A stretch of 12,003 nt of DNA from positions 1 through 12,003 of the forward strand of contig CAZAKT010000043.1 in the NCBI GenBank assembly GCA_964486135.1, written 5' to 3'. Source of the stretch: UBA4923 sp964486135 (GTDB lineage: Bacteria > Bacillota > Clostridia > Saccharofermentanales > DTU023). This document shows, piece by piece, positions 1 to 6,404 of the stretch. Each line of letters opens with the position of its first letter. Position 1 is the first letter of the stretch. The translations under genes were made by a program, and so were the position numbers. The notes beneath the pieces were generated by a model. That model did not search any database. It saw only the letters and a program-made list of their open reading frames with translations, and had not been told where the DNA came from.

Positions 1-37
1 AAATATGACTCAATAGAAATTGCAAATATGACTCAAT
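1..37 (+). repeat. 23-bp-period direct repeats, two units at the window edge (array continues leftward or is cut)
   Basis: Two identical 14-base units AAATATGACTCAAT lie at 1-14 and 24-37, start to start 23 bases, separated by AGAAATTGC. The same unit in the same orientation and at the same 23-base period forms the four-unit array at 4729-4811 in front of the DUF4143-type ATPase gene. The first unit starts at base 1, so the array may continue outside the window. No complete gene follows it directly: a frame open from base 1 to 147 has no recognisable domain. What the units bind, if anything, is unknown. Confidence 0.85.
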
Positions 38-262
38 CCCTTGGTTTTTTTGATACTAAAGAAATGCTGGAAGGAGTATCAAAAGAAGCTATTGCCCTAC
101 TTCATAGCTTCCGATCCCTTCTCCTTCATATCTGTATTGTCAGTTAGATTCAACAGCTAACCGTTCCAGTGGCCCAAGATGGACCCCTTATACCATTTCT
201 TCTCTTCTCAAGCATTAAATAATATCAACCTCAGTGCAAGCCGTCCAGCATAAATACCGATC

Positions 263-1006
263 CTAGGCCTTGAGCGTCAAGCCCCCCAGGATTGCGAAGA
301 TCCCGCTTGCCAGCTGGACCAGGTAAACGAGGTTGGCGAATTTGGCGTTGGGGATCTCCTGGTGGAGGCGGTTGCCGATGAAAAAGGCGATCAGGACCAA
401 GGGGATGGCGTATAGGACATTCAACCAGATGGTCGGGGTATAGACATCAAGGACGAAGACCCGGTAGAAGAGGGAAATGGTGTTGGTGATCAGCCAGACC
501 ATAACCATGGTAGCCCGAAACTTGCTTTTGTCCTTGATCCGGGTCAGGGCATAGACATTGATCAAGGCTCCGCCCATGGACAGCATGCCCTGGACGACGG
601 CCCCCAGGGTGAAGGTGGCGTAGACAAACCATTTGGGGGGATCTCCTGCCTCTTTCTTGATCATTTTTCGCCAGATTTCCCGGCCGGCGACAAAACAGAC
701 GATCAGTCCCATGACCAGGCGGAGGGCCCATTCATAGGGGCGGAGCCTGGCAAAGAGTAGGTAACCGACCGGCATGAGGGGGACAATGGCCGCCAGCATG
801 AACAGGAGTTCCTTGAACTGGATTTCTTTTCGGCCATTGCAGGCGATGAGTAAGCAGAGAACCAGGCCTGCGGCGGAGAAGAGGGCAACGGAAGTTTCGG
901 TGCCCAGGACCAAAGACAGGATGGGGATGGCAATGGCCGGAGAACCGAAACCGGCGATGGCTTCCAGGATGTGGGTAAAAAAGAGGAGGATGAAGAATAA
1001 AATCAT
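263..1006 (-). CDS. TSUP (TauE/SafE) family membrane transporter
   Basis: This 247-residue, very hydrophobic protein has about eight predicted membrane segments, roughly at residues 1-12, 17-35, 38-56, 66-84, 93-112, 127-155, 165-212 and 224-243. The pattern is two related halves: the first begins with EAIAGFGSPAIAIPIL (15-30), the second with GAVVQGMLSMGGALINVYAL (135-154). This Gly-rich, duplicated layout and the length are typical of the TauE/SafE (TSUP) family. Known members export sulfite, sulfoacetate or related organosulfur anions across the cytoplasmic membrane; the substrate here cannot be read from sequence. The ATG at 1006 has no clear Shine-Dalgarno site. A 13-codon frame (1003-1044) ends in an ATGA overlap with it, so translational coupling is possible but weakly supported. 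No in-frame alternative start lies upstream before a stop. No convincing terminator is seen after the TAG at 263. Confidence 0.85.
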   Translation of the reverse strand: MILFFILLFFTHILEAIAGFGSPAIAIPILSLVLGTETSVALFSAAGLVLCLLIACNGRKEIQFKELLFMLAAIVPLMPVGYLLFARLRPYEWALRLVMGLIVCFVAGREIWRKMIKKEAGDPPKWFVYATFTLGAVVQGMLSMGGALINVYALTRIKDKSKFRATMVMVWLITNTISLFYRVFVLDVYTPTIWLNVLYAIPLVLIAFFIGNRLHQEIPNAKFANLVYLVQLASGIFAILGGLTLKA

Positions 1007-1165
1007 GCGGGCTGGGCCAACTTTCCGTTTGTGACTCTCTTCATTGAAACATAAATGGGGGCAGCTGTCTTTGTGGCACAGCTGCCTCTTGCCCTTATGA
1101 TAAGCCGGTCGGCAGGAGGGGGAAAAGATGAATAAACTGATCCTGGCTGTGGGACATAAATAAAG

Positions 1166-1200
1166 AGATTATTAAAGAAAGCAGCGAAAACGCCGCTGGA
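1166..1200 (-). terminator. intrinsic terminator of the Tim44-like/zinc-ribbon gene
   Basis: Read on the minus strand, AGCGGCG (1197-1191), loop TTTT, CGCTGCT (1186-1180) form a seven-pair stem with one G-T pair, followed by TTCTTTAATAA. It begins five bases past the TAA stop of the gene ending at 1203, the expected place for a factor-independent terminator. It should insulate that gene from the transporter gene downstream. Confidence 0.65.
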
Positions 1201-1202
1201 AC

Positions 1203-1967
1203 TTATGTCTGCTTTAAGCTTGAAAATAGCCATACCCGGCTCGGAATGAAATCGATATAACTTCCGCAATAAGCGCAGGACTCACTTTGCGGATTCAAGA
1301 CGGCCCCGCAGTTGGGGCAGTTGGCTGTTAAGAGCATTTTATCTGTTTTTTCATATAAATCCGGACTGATGACATAAATGAGGGTCTGGTCAAAGCGGAG
1401 CTGACTTAATTGGTCCAGGCTTCCCTTGATAACCTTGCTATCCCGATCAAGGAGGGCAATCCGGGCTTCCAGGGCCGTCTGGAAGATGATCTCAGATGCG
1501 GACGGCTTATTCTTAAAGCCACTGATGACTGTTTGGTGAATCTTTGCCTTTTCAACCCTCAGGCTTTGACCGGCCTCTTTCATGGATCGGATGGCTTGAC
1601 TGATTTGCTCCCTATAACTTGGACCTGCCTTATAAAGGAGACTCAGATCTTGATGTTTGATAGCTTCCAGGGCACTTAATAGAAGCCCGTCTGCATGGCT
1701 TCGAAATTCTTCAATGTTGAATGAAGGAAAGGCCCTTTCGATCTGGGGCAGATAGATCCGGTCCAGGCCACTTAAGGATCGGGGCCGTTCAAGGCTCATG
1801 TCGACCTGGCCCCCCTTCAACTCTTTTCGAAGAGCTCCGATCAGGCTGAAGAGAAGGGTTTGTCTCAGCTTGCGCCGGACGAGAGCATAAGCGATCGCCA
1901 AGACGAATACCACCACAAGGAGAATCCCGAATCCACTTCCAAAAAATTTTCCCAGAAACTCAACCAT
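1203..1967 (-). CDS. membrane-anchored Tim44-like domain protein with C-terminal zinc ribbon
   Basis: A 254-residue protein with one N-terminal membrane segment (about 14-30, GILLVVVFVLAIAYALV) followed by basic residues RRKLR, so the bulk is expected on the cytoplasmic side. The central part (about 65-205) is amphipathic and fits the Tim44-like fold of bacterial membrane-associated proteins. The end carries a zinc ribbon: CPNC (Cys217, Cys220) and CAYC (Cys231, Cys234). Bacterial proteins of this architecture are usually annotated as zinc-ribbon Tim44-like proteins; their role is not established. I chose the ATG at 1967 because GGGAG (1980-1976) lies eight bases upstream. An in-frame TTG at 1985 would add six residues but has no ribosome-binding site. 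It is probably transcribed alone, ending at the terminator at 1166-1200. The family call is moderately sure; the zinc ribbon is directly visible. Confidence 0.75.
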   Translation of the reverse strand: MVEFLGKFFGSGFGILLVVVFVLAIAYALVRRKLRQTLLFSLIGALRKELKGGQVDMSLERPRSLSGLDRIYLPQIERAFPSFNIEEFRSHADGLLLSALEAIKHQDLSLLYKAGPSYREQISQAIRSMKEAGQSLRVEKAKIHQTVISGFKNKPSASEIIFQTALEARIALLDRDSKVIKGSLDQLSQLRFDQTLIYVISPDLYEKTDKMLLTANCPNCGAVLNPQSESCAYCGSYIDFIPSRVWLFSSLKQT

Positions 1968-2330
1968 CCCTTGCGCTCCCAGCAAGAATCAAAGGTTAAC
2001 AAGGCGGTCAGTCTAAGGCTTCTTCATGCCTAAGCTGGCCAATACCGCCGCTACCCTGCCATTATATACTGACCTCTGGAAAATCCTGTTGGGCGGTAGC
2101 TACTTAAGAAGGCTTGGAAAACTGCTTCGATGTCCATGGCCAAGAGCTCATCACTTTGGTGTCTGGCATTGCAAGCATATGAACCTACGATTATACGTAT
2201 ATGTTAATGGGGGATTTTTGTCCAAAACACCGTGAATGAGAAACATTTTGACTTTGCCATCAGATCTATATACAGTTTATATGGATATATTTGCAGATGG
2301 AAGGTTTTGAGTAGGCAGAAAGGATAAAGG
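1968..2330. other. intergenic region between divergent genes, no gene supported
   Basis: This 363-base stretch separates the minus-strand zinc-ribbon gene from the plus-strand lipoprotein gene and must carry both promoters. ATTATA at 2190-2195 reads TATAAT on the minus strand but has no good -35 partner. The part after 2240 is strongly AT-rich and holds a weak plus-strand promoter candidate. Plus- and minus-strand open frames between 2026 and 2235 have no ribosome-binding site and no recognisable domain, so I do not call them. Confidence 0.5.
2248..2274 (+). promoter_or_regulatory. weak sigma-70-type promoter candidate for the lipoprotein gene
   Basis: TTGACT (2248-2253) and TATACA (2269-2274) resemble -35 and -10 hexamers, but the spacer is only 15 bases. 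They lie about 57 bases before the lipoprotein start in an AT-rich stretch. Confidence 0.3.
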
Positions 2331-2846
2331 ATGATGAAAAAGGCGATTTTGATCTGGTGTTTTGTTTTTATCTTTGCATTAACCGCTTGCAGCGGCAATA
2401 AACCCAGTGAACCGAGTAGGAGTAGTGCAAATGGTAATCATGAGAGCCCGGCAATTGAAATAGAGAAAGCAACAGAGAAAGAAACCGAGCATATAAACGA
2501 CGAGTCTGATGAAAGTGTACCAAAAGACCTACCCATCTATCCGGGCTCAGAGATGGCCCTTGCTTTGCCTACTTATGGTTTTAATGGCATGGTCTGGTGG
2601 TTTGAGTCTCCAGGCAGCGGGAAAGAGATTTTTGACTTTTACACAACTGAACTGAAGAAAGCGGGATTGGAAATCAATGATGAATATAGTGGTTTAGAGG
2701 GCTTTACATTCGAAATCCATACCGTTAATGAAGTCGTTACCGTTATTAACAATGAAGCGGAAACTATTTCAAGTGAAGTCACTCCAGATACCCCTGGACG
2801 TGAATATATCATTTCGGTAGATTTTGATAAATGGAATGGAAGATAA
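2331..2846 (+). CDS. small extracytoplasmic lipoprotein, function unknown
   Basis: A 171-residue lipoprotein. The first 20 residues form a short signal with basic MKK, a hydrophobic core and the lipobox LTAC (Cys20 would be lipidated). A polar Ser/Glu-rich linker (about 21-64) leads to a folded domain of about 100 residues starting DLPIYPGSEM (66-75), with GSGKEIFDFYTTELKKAGLE (95-114). The pairing of a 'PIYPG' start with an 'FY..EL..AG' helix is a pattern I know from other bacterial lipoproteins, but I cannot name a biochemical role. The start ATG at 2331 (or the adjacent ATG at 2334) is preceded by AAAGG at 2319-2323, and a second AAAGG touches it at 2326-2330. It stands alone on its strand with a GC-rich hairpin 48 bases past the stop. 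Expected location is the outer face of the cytoplasmic membrane. Confidence 0.85.
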   Translation: MMKKAILIWCFVFIFALTACSGNKPSEPSRSSANGNHESPAIEIEKATEKETEHINDESDESVPKDLPIYPGSEMALALPTYGFNGMVWWFESPGSGKEIFDFYTTELKKAGLEINDEYSGLEGFTFEIHTVNEVVTVINNEAETISSEVTPDTPGREYIISVDFDKWNGR

Positions 2847-2893
2847 TTGATTTCGTGGCCGTCAGGCACTAGAAAAAACTATTCGTATGAGAC

Positions 2894-2917
2894 GACCCCC
2901 GGCAGGACCCGGGGGTC
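2894..2917. terminator. strong GC hairpin, possible terminator after the lipoprotein gene
   Basis: GACCCCCGG (2894-2902), loop CAGGAC, CCGGGGGTC (2909-2917) form a perfect nine-pair, very stable stem. There is no T-tract directly after it on either strand; on the minus strand a run of T occurs about 14 bases on. It may terminate or stabilise the lipoprotein transcript, but it is not a textbook intrinsic terminator. Confidence 0.4.
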
Positions 2918-3021
2918 ACTGCTTTAGGATAAGACGAGTAAGTATTTTCCTTTACAGGTACCCTCATTCCACCTGAAGTCAGCAGGCTTTTCGGGACATT
3001 GGATAACTACTTCAATACCAA

Positions 3022-3260
3022 TTGCAAAATCTTTTGATGCGGCCACCCGAGCTTGGCCAGGCCTTCCAGTGCGCCTTGGAACATTTCGGCAACGCTGGCC
3101 GTTCATTCTATGATGCCATCATGGAGGCCGGTATCCGCTATATCCGGAAAAGGGGGGGCGAGGCCATCCACCAAAGAGAAATAAGTCTGGCCCGGCGCTT
3201 CTTTGAGGGCATTGAGGATTTGCCCGGCTTGACCCTGGCTGGCCTTTCCCTTGCAAGCTC
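3022..3260 (+). pseudogene. relic of a cysteine-desulfurase-family (class V aminotransferase) gene with its centre deleted
   Basis: The plus-strand frame has two blocks that look like opposite ends of this PLP-enzyme family. The first (RPPELGQAF, then ALEHFGNAGRSFYDAIMEAG, about 3036-3129) resembles the N-terminal 'PKPPEV..A...L...GNPGR' segment. The second (AGIRYIRKRGGEAIHQREIS, then LARRFFEGIEDLPGLTLAG, about 3124-3243) resembles the late segment before the catalytic-cysteine loop. Between them the roughly 250 residues with the PLP lysine are missing, and no recognisable C-terminal part follows. The N-terminal 'DNAAT' block is also disturbed: FDAAT appears in another frame at 3033-3047. The only start is a TTG at 3022 or ATG at 3037, both without a ribosome-binding site. 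The assignment is by recalled family pattern and could be mistaken. A minus-strand frame over the same bases (3103-3300) is its probable shadow. Confidence 0.5.
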
Positions 3261-3327
3261 CTGCCAAAGGAAGGAAAGTGAAGGCCCCCAGATATCCCAA
3301 ACATCAGCGGATTCCTGCCGCCTATCC

Positions 3328-4404
3328 CTAAAAACTTTCCGGCACCAGCCTCAATTTATTGATCGACTCATGAGCCAAGGACAACCACTCATGCGTTTCG
3401 CTGACTTCATCAATCTCCCATGTCTTTAAGGCATCCTGGGCAATGACTCCCCGACTCTCCTTAATGATTTTTTCAATTTGGGATTCGTCCGAAACGGCTA
3501 CAATAGCTTGTACCGCTGCATTTTGTTGAGATTTTTTCAAATTCAAAACCAAGCTGTCGATGGACCCTTTGGTCTGAACTTCAAAGACATAAATGGCTTT
3601 GCCCATATTGCCAATTTGAGCCTCCCAGATCACATCAACAACAGCACCAACGGCTACCTGTACCTCCGGTTTGCTTGTGAAGCCAAGCAGTCTCCCGATC
3701 TCAACCAACTTGTCCTGGATTTCATCATGCAAGGATTGAATGTCACCAGGCGATATCTTGTCTGGTCCTTTCTTTTTGGCCGTAGGTTCTTCTGTCGTTG
3801 ATGGAAGGATTTCGTCAAATAATATGTTGTTAACCGTCATGAGGTCAGCTTCTTTTTCTAGACCGTGCTTTCGAAATGTCTTTAGAATGTCTTTTGTGAT
3901 GGAGCAAACACGCTTGTACTGTTCACCTGTGTATTGGCTGTAACGTTTTGGCAAGTTCTCAACACCTAAGTACGCTAGACATTTTACCTTTTGACTATTA
4001 AATATGGCATATTCATTCGGATCATTGCGTGACAGGATTTCGCTTATGCCTGAGGGTCCAATCCCTTTGACATTTTTTAAAAACCTATCCCAGCGAATCG
4101 CAATATCTTCAGATGAATAAAGCAAATCAGCCAGATTTTGGAGGATAGGTTTGAGCCCATCGTTATCCCTAATGATACTATCTACGGCATATTGCTTGTT
4201 GCCCCACATAACCATCGACCAGAGGCTACCGTGGTACTTATAATAGTCTTCAACTGTCATACTCAGAATTTTATCTTTGGTAAAACTCTGATAATAAGCG
4301 TCACGTTCCTTTCTCTCTTTTTGTTCTTTTTTGTGGATTGCGGGATTTTCTCTCCTATCTTTTAGATAGCTTTCAATGATTTGAACTAACTTTTGATTAT
4401 CCAT
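3328..4404 (-). CDS. stand-alone PD-(D/E)XK-type nuclease-like protein
   Basis: A 358-residue soluble protein with three parts. Residues 1-45 are highly charged and helical (KKEQKERKERD). Residues 50-195 form a helical domain with an HhH-like turn, VKGIGPSGISEILS (112-125), suggesting DNA contact. Residues 222-335 look like a PD-(D/E)XK nuclease fold: a helix (IQDKLVEIGRLLGF), then VVDVIW with Asp257, then YVFEVQTKG with Glu275 and Gln277, then a helix and the strand AIVAVSD. The E-x-Q in place of E-x-K is a known variant in this superfamily; whether this one cuts is unknown. The start ATG at 4404 has GGGGAG (4417-4412) seven bases upstream. No methylase or recognition partner is adjacent. 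The gene is AT-richer than the neighbours, suggesting acquisition. It diverges from the DUF4143-type ATPase gene. A mobile-element or defence role is inference. Confidence 0.7.
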   Translation of the reverse strand: MDNQKLVQIIESYLKDRRENPAIHKKEQKERKERDAYYQSFTKDKILSMTVEDYYKYHGSLWSMVMWGNKQYAVDSIIRDNDGLKPILQNLADLLYSSEDIAIRWDRFLKNVKGIGPSGISEILSRNDPNEYAIFNSQKVKCLAYLGVENLPKRYSQYTGEQYKRVCSITKDILKTFRKHGLEKEADLMTVNNILFDEILPSTTEEPTAKKKGPDKISPGDIQSLHDEIQDKLVEIGRLLGFTSKPEVQVAVGAVVDVIWEAQIGNMGKAIYVFEVQTKGSIDSLVLNLKKSQQNAAVQAIVAVSDESQIEKIIKESRGVIAQDALKTWEIDEVSETHEWLSLAHESINKLRLVPESF

Positions 4405-4603
4405 AAGACGACTCCCCTAGTATCTGCAGATCGTTTCTCATATAGATTAGCAAGGTTGAAAGTATCGGGCAATGAAAGTCACATAGAATAGGATTTGTCG
4501 GTGGAATGCATCGTAGGCGTTTAGGGTCGCCCGTGCCAAGCACCCAAGAAATAAAGTTACCGTCCATACTAGAATCAATCCAACAACCTCGCAACTTGAT
4601 CAA
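4397..4603 (-). CDS. doubtful short open frame just upstream of the nuclease gene
   Basis: A 68-codon minus-strand frame starting TTG at 4603 overlaps the nuclease start by eight bases. The TTG lies inside a palindrome, and GGGAG sits only one base before it, too close for a good start. An inner ATG at 4567 has no ribosome-binding site. The product is Cys- and Pro-containing with no recognised domain. It may be chance, a translated leader coupling to the nuclease, or a remnant. Confidence 0.2.
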   Translation of the reverse strand: MIKLRGCWIDSSMDGNFISWVLGTGDPKRLRCIPPTNPILCDFHCPILSTLLIYMRNDLQILGESSYG

Positions 4604-4637
4604 GCTCCCTCTTGATCACCCAAACTCCTGATCAAGA
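4595..4637. repeat. cluster of TGATCA-centred palindromes
   Basis: CTTGATCAAG (4595-4604) is a perfect 10-base palindrome. Directly after it TCTTGATCA (4610-4618) and TGATCAAGA (4629-4637) form a nine-base inverted repeat with a 10-base spacer. Three CTTGATCA or TGATCAAG copies thus lie within 43 bases, and another palindrome, GTCCGGAC, follows at 4644-4651. This looks like a multi-site operator between the divergent nuclease and ATPase genes, though a hairpin in a transcript is also possible. The binding protein is unknown. Confidence 0.6.
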
Positions 4638-4728
4638 TCCGGCGTCCGGACATGGAGTCTATTGCCAGTCATGTGGTAATCACCATGAGCCTGTTTTTCA
4701 TCATCTGATCGTCATCACAAAGAATTAG

Positions 4729-4811
4729 AAATATGACTCAATAGAAATTACAAATATGACTCAATAGAAAGTCCAAATGTGACTCAATCAAATTTGCAAA
4801 TATGACTCAAT
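4729..4811 (+). repeat. four-unit 23-bp-period direct-repeat array upstream of the DUF4143-type ATPase
   Basis: Units AAATATGACTCAAT occur at 4729-4742, 4752-4765 and 4798-4811, and AAATGTGACTCAAT (one change) at 4775-4788. Start-to-start spacing is exactly 23 bases each time, about two helical turns. The linkers vary: AGAAATTAC, AGAAAGTCC, CAAATTTGC. Each unit contains TGACTCA, whose TGA/TCA arms are a short inverted repeat around the central C. Conserved core, variable linker and constant phase suggest a repeated protein-binding site rather than slippage. The array ends 15 bases before the ribosome-binding site of the ATPase gene. Two more units lie at 1-37. Confidence 0.9.
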
Positions 4812-4822
4812 GGGGTTAAAAT
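4794..4822 (+). promoter_or_regulatory. promoter candidate overlapping the last repeat unit
   Basis: TTGCAA (4794-4799) and TAAAAT (4817-4822) are separated by exactly 17 bases and match four and five of six consensus positions. The last repeat unit (4798-4811) would lie inside the spacer, so a protein bound there could control initiation. Transcription would begin near 4829, leaving a leader of only about ten bases that starts at the Shine-Dalgarno GGAG; this shortness is a reason for doubt. Confidence 0.35.
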
Positions 4823-4838
4823 ATCTTTGGAGATTGAC

Positions 4839-6113
4839 ATGAGCCTGCAAGATTATCTGCCACGTTTTATTGATAAGAAGGTCGCTGAATATTTGAATGC
4901 ATTTGGCGCGGTCAGTATTGAAGGCGCTAAATGGACGGGTAAAACACGTACATCCCTGCATTTTAGTAAGAGCAGTCTTTTTCTCGATGATCCGGCGGGT
5001 AATTTCCAAAATAGGAGATTGGCAGACCTTTCGCCCGATCTTGTCCTTGGCGGAGATACTCCAAGACTGATTGATGAGTGGCAGGAAGTGCCTCATATGT
5101 GGGATGCGATCAGGCACGAAGTTGACCGGAGGGGAAAGAAAGGACAATTTATCCTGACCGGGTCAGCCACACCGATCAGAAATGGCATCTTTCACAGTGG
5201 AGCCGGAAGAATTGCAAGTTTGCGGATGCGTCCCATGTCATTAGCCGAGTCAAAGGACTCAAGTTGCGATATTTCCTTGGAAGCGATCTGCAAGGGAAAT
5301 TATGAAAACCTTGGTTTGGAGCAACCTGGTCTGCGGGATCTGGTTCAACTCATTATACGGGGAGGATGGCCGGGCAGTGTAGGACTTTCGCAGTCTGATG
5401 CTGCCTTGGTGCCCGGAGAGTATTTGCGTCAAGTGATCAACCACGATATCTACCGGATGGAGGGAATTCATCGTGATACCCGGAAAATGGAGCTCCTCCT
5501 TCGTTCCTTGGCCAGACATGAAAGCACAACAGCTTCAATTCGTACTCTCGGAAGGGATATCCGTGAAGGGGGAAATGGGTCGCTTGTTGCCAACACGATC
5601 GCAAGCTACCTGAGCCTTTTTGAACGCTTGTTTCTCATTGAGAACCAGGAAGCTTTCTCAAGCAATATTCGTTCGGCGGTTCGCCTGAGGCAGGCTGCAA
5701 AACGCCGCTTTACGGATCCTTCTCTGGCCGTTGCCCTGTTGCAAATTGCAGAGGAACAATTAATCGGAGATCTTCACACCTTGGGTCTCTTGTTTGAGTC
5801 TCTGGTCGTCCGTGACCTTCGGATATATGCGGAATCTTTTGGAGGTCAAATATACCATTATCAGGACTACGCCAATCGCGAGATTGATGCCGTCATCAGA
5901 CTCAATGACGGTACCTGGTGTGCTTTCGAAATCAAGTTGGGCGCTCACCAAATTGATGAAGCTGCGGGAAAACTCCGAAAAATCAAGGAAGATATTCTGG
6001 CTACGAAAGGTCAAACTCCCAAGGTCTTGTGCGTTGTATGCGGTTTGAGCCGGGCGGCTTACCTGCGAGAAGATGGCGTTTATGTGGTGCCTCTTACCGC
6101 GCTAACTGCCTAA
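4839..6113 (+). CDS. AAA-type ATPase with C-terminal DUF4143 (PD-(D/E)XK-like) domain
   Basis: A 424-residue protein of the AAA_14/DUF4143 architecture. The N-terminal ATPase has Walker A GAKWTGKT (29-36), Walker B LIDE (77-80), a sensor-like strand FILTGSA (104-110) and GAGRI (121-125). The C-terminal part (about 200-370) is DUF4143-like and ends in nuclease-fold signature residues: Glu320 in FESLVVRDL, Asp350 in REIDAVI, Glu364 and Lys366 in FEIKLG, so the motif is intact. Nothing is missing at either end for this family. The biological role of the family is poorly known; DNA-related or mobile and defence roles have been suggested. I chose ATG 4839, with GGAG (4829-4832) six bases upstream; an in-frame TTG at 4827 overlaps that site. 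The 23-bp repeat array lies just upstream and may be its control region. No terminator is clear after the stop. Confidence 0.9.
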   Translation: MSLQDYLPRFIDKKVAEYLNAFGAVSIEGAKWTGKTRTSLHFSKSSLFLDDPAGNFQNRRLADLSPDLVLGGDTPRLIDEWQEVPHMWDAIRHEVDRRGKKGQFILTGSATPIRNGIFHSGAGRIASLRMRPMSLAESKDSSCDISLEAICKGNYENLGLEQPGLRDLVQLIIRGGWPGSVGLSQSDAALVPGEYLRQVINHDIYRMEGIHRDTRKMELLLRSLARHESTTASIRTLGRDIREGGNGSLVANTIASYLSLFERLFLIENQEAFSSNIRSAVRLRQAAKRRFTDPSLAVALLQIAEEQLIGDLHTLGLLFESLVVRDLRIYAESFGGQIYHYQDYANREIDAVIRLNDGTWCAFEIKLGAHQIDEAAGKLRKIKEDILATKGQTPKVLCVVCGLSRAAYLREDGVYVVPLTALTA

Positions 6114-6404
6114 GCGGAATACCTGTCGCCGCCAGGGATAAGTTCCAAATATTCAGCCAAAGTGCAAATAATCGGCGAAGATCATTCAGCTGACTGTTTT
6201 AGCATCATCCTGGATGGCTACACATCTTGGAAGAATACGGCCCAAACGTTCTATATTCGCTAAGTTTTGTCCGTGCAATAATGCCTAATGTGAAAGTTTC
6301 TTCGAAAGATAAAGATCGCCTTCCCACAAGCACCGATTGTCGGTTCTGGAGTGCCCGCAAACTTTCCAAAAAGAATCGCAGGTATTGACACTCCTCAAAT
6401 GGTC
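6114..6404. other. convergent intergenic region, no gene supported
   Basis: This 291-base gap lies between the converging ATPase and large surface-protein genes. The ATPase frame stays open after its TAA, to about 6263, without a start signal or recognisable product. ACCGA-TTG-TCGGT (6332-6344) is a weak five-pair hairpin without a T-tract. No copy of the 23-bp repeat is seen here in either orientation, so the array marks only the upstream side of the ATPase gene. Confidence 0.5.

Noticed and set aside
1..147. Plus-strand frame open from the left edge to a TAG at 145-147
   Set aside because: It passes through two repeat units whose 23-base period cannot keep a reading frame, has no ribosome-binding site and shows no recognisable domain.
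1003..1044. 13-codon minus-strand frame overlapping the transporter start (ATGA)
   Set aside because: No Shine-Dalgarno site and no sequence signature of a leader peptide; an ATGA overlap of this length can occur by chance. Mentioned under the transporter only.
2026..2235. 69-codon plus-strand open frame
   Set aside because: No ribosome-binding site, unlikely composition (Trp, Cys, His and Arg rich), no recognised domain.
3103..3300. 65-codon minus-strand frame with protein-like composition
   Set aside because: It lies opposite the plus-strand frame that matches cysteine desulfurase blocks, which explains its look; no start signal of its own.
4620..4728. Short minus-strand frame ending in TPDLDQEFG before the nuclease region
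   Set aside because: About 33 codons without a start or known product; could be a transposase tail, but nothing supports it.
4729..4811. CRISPR array
   Set aside because: Units are only 14 bases with 9-base linkers that are partly alike (AGAAA...), far below CRISPR repeat and spacer lengths; no cas genes are present.
4729..6113. IS21-type insertion element (multiple terminal repeats)
   Set aside because: Repeats near a P-loop ATPase suggested IS21, but the protein has DUF4143-type C-terminal motifs, not IstB, there is no IstA transposase, and no inverted copies occur after the gene.
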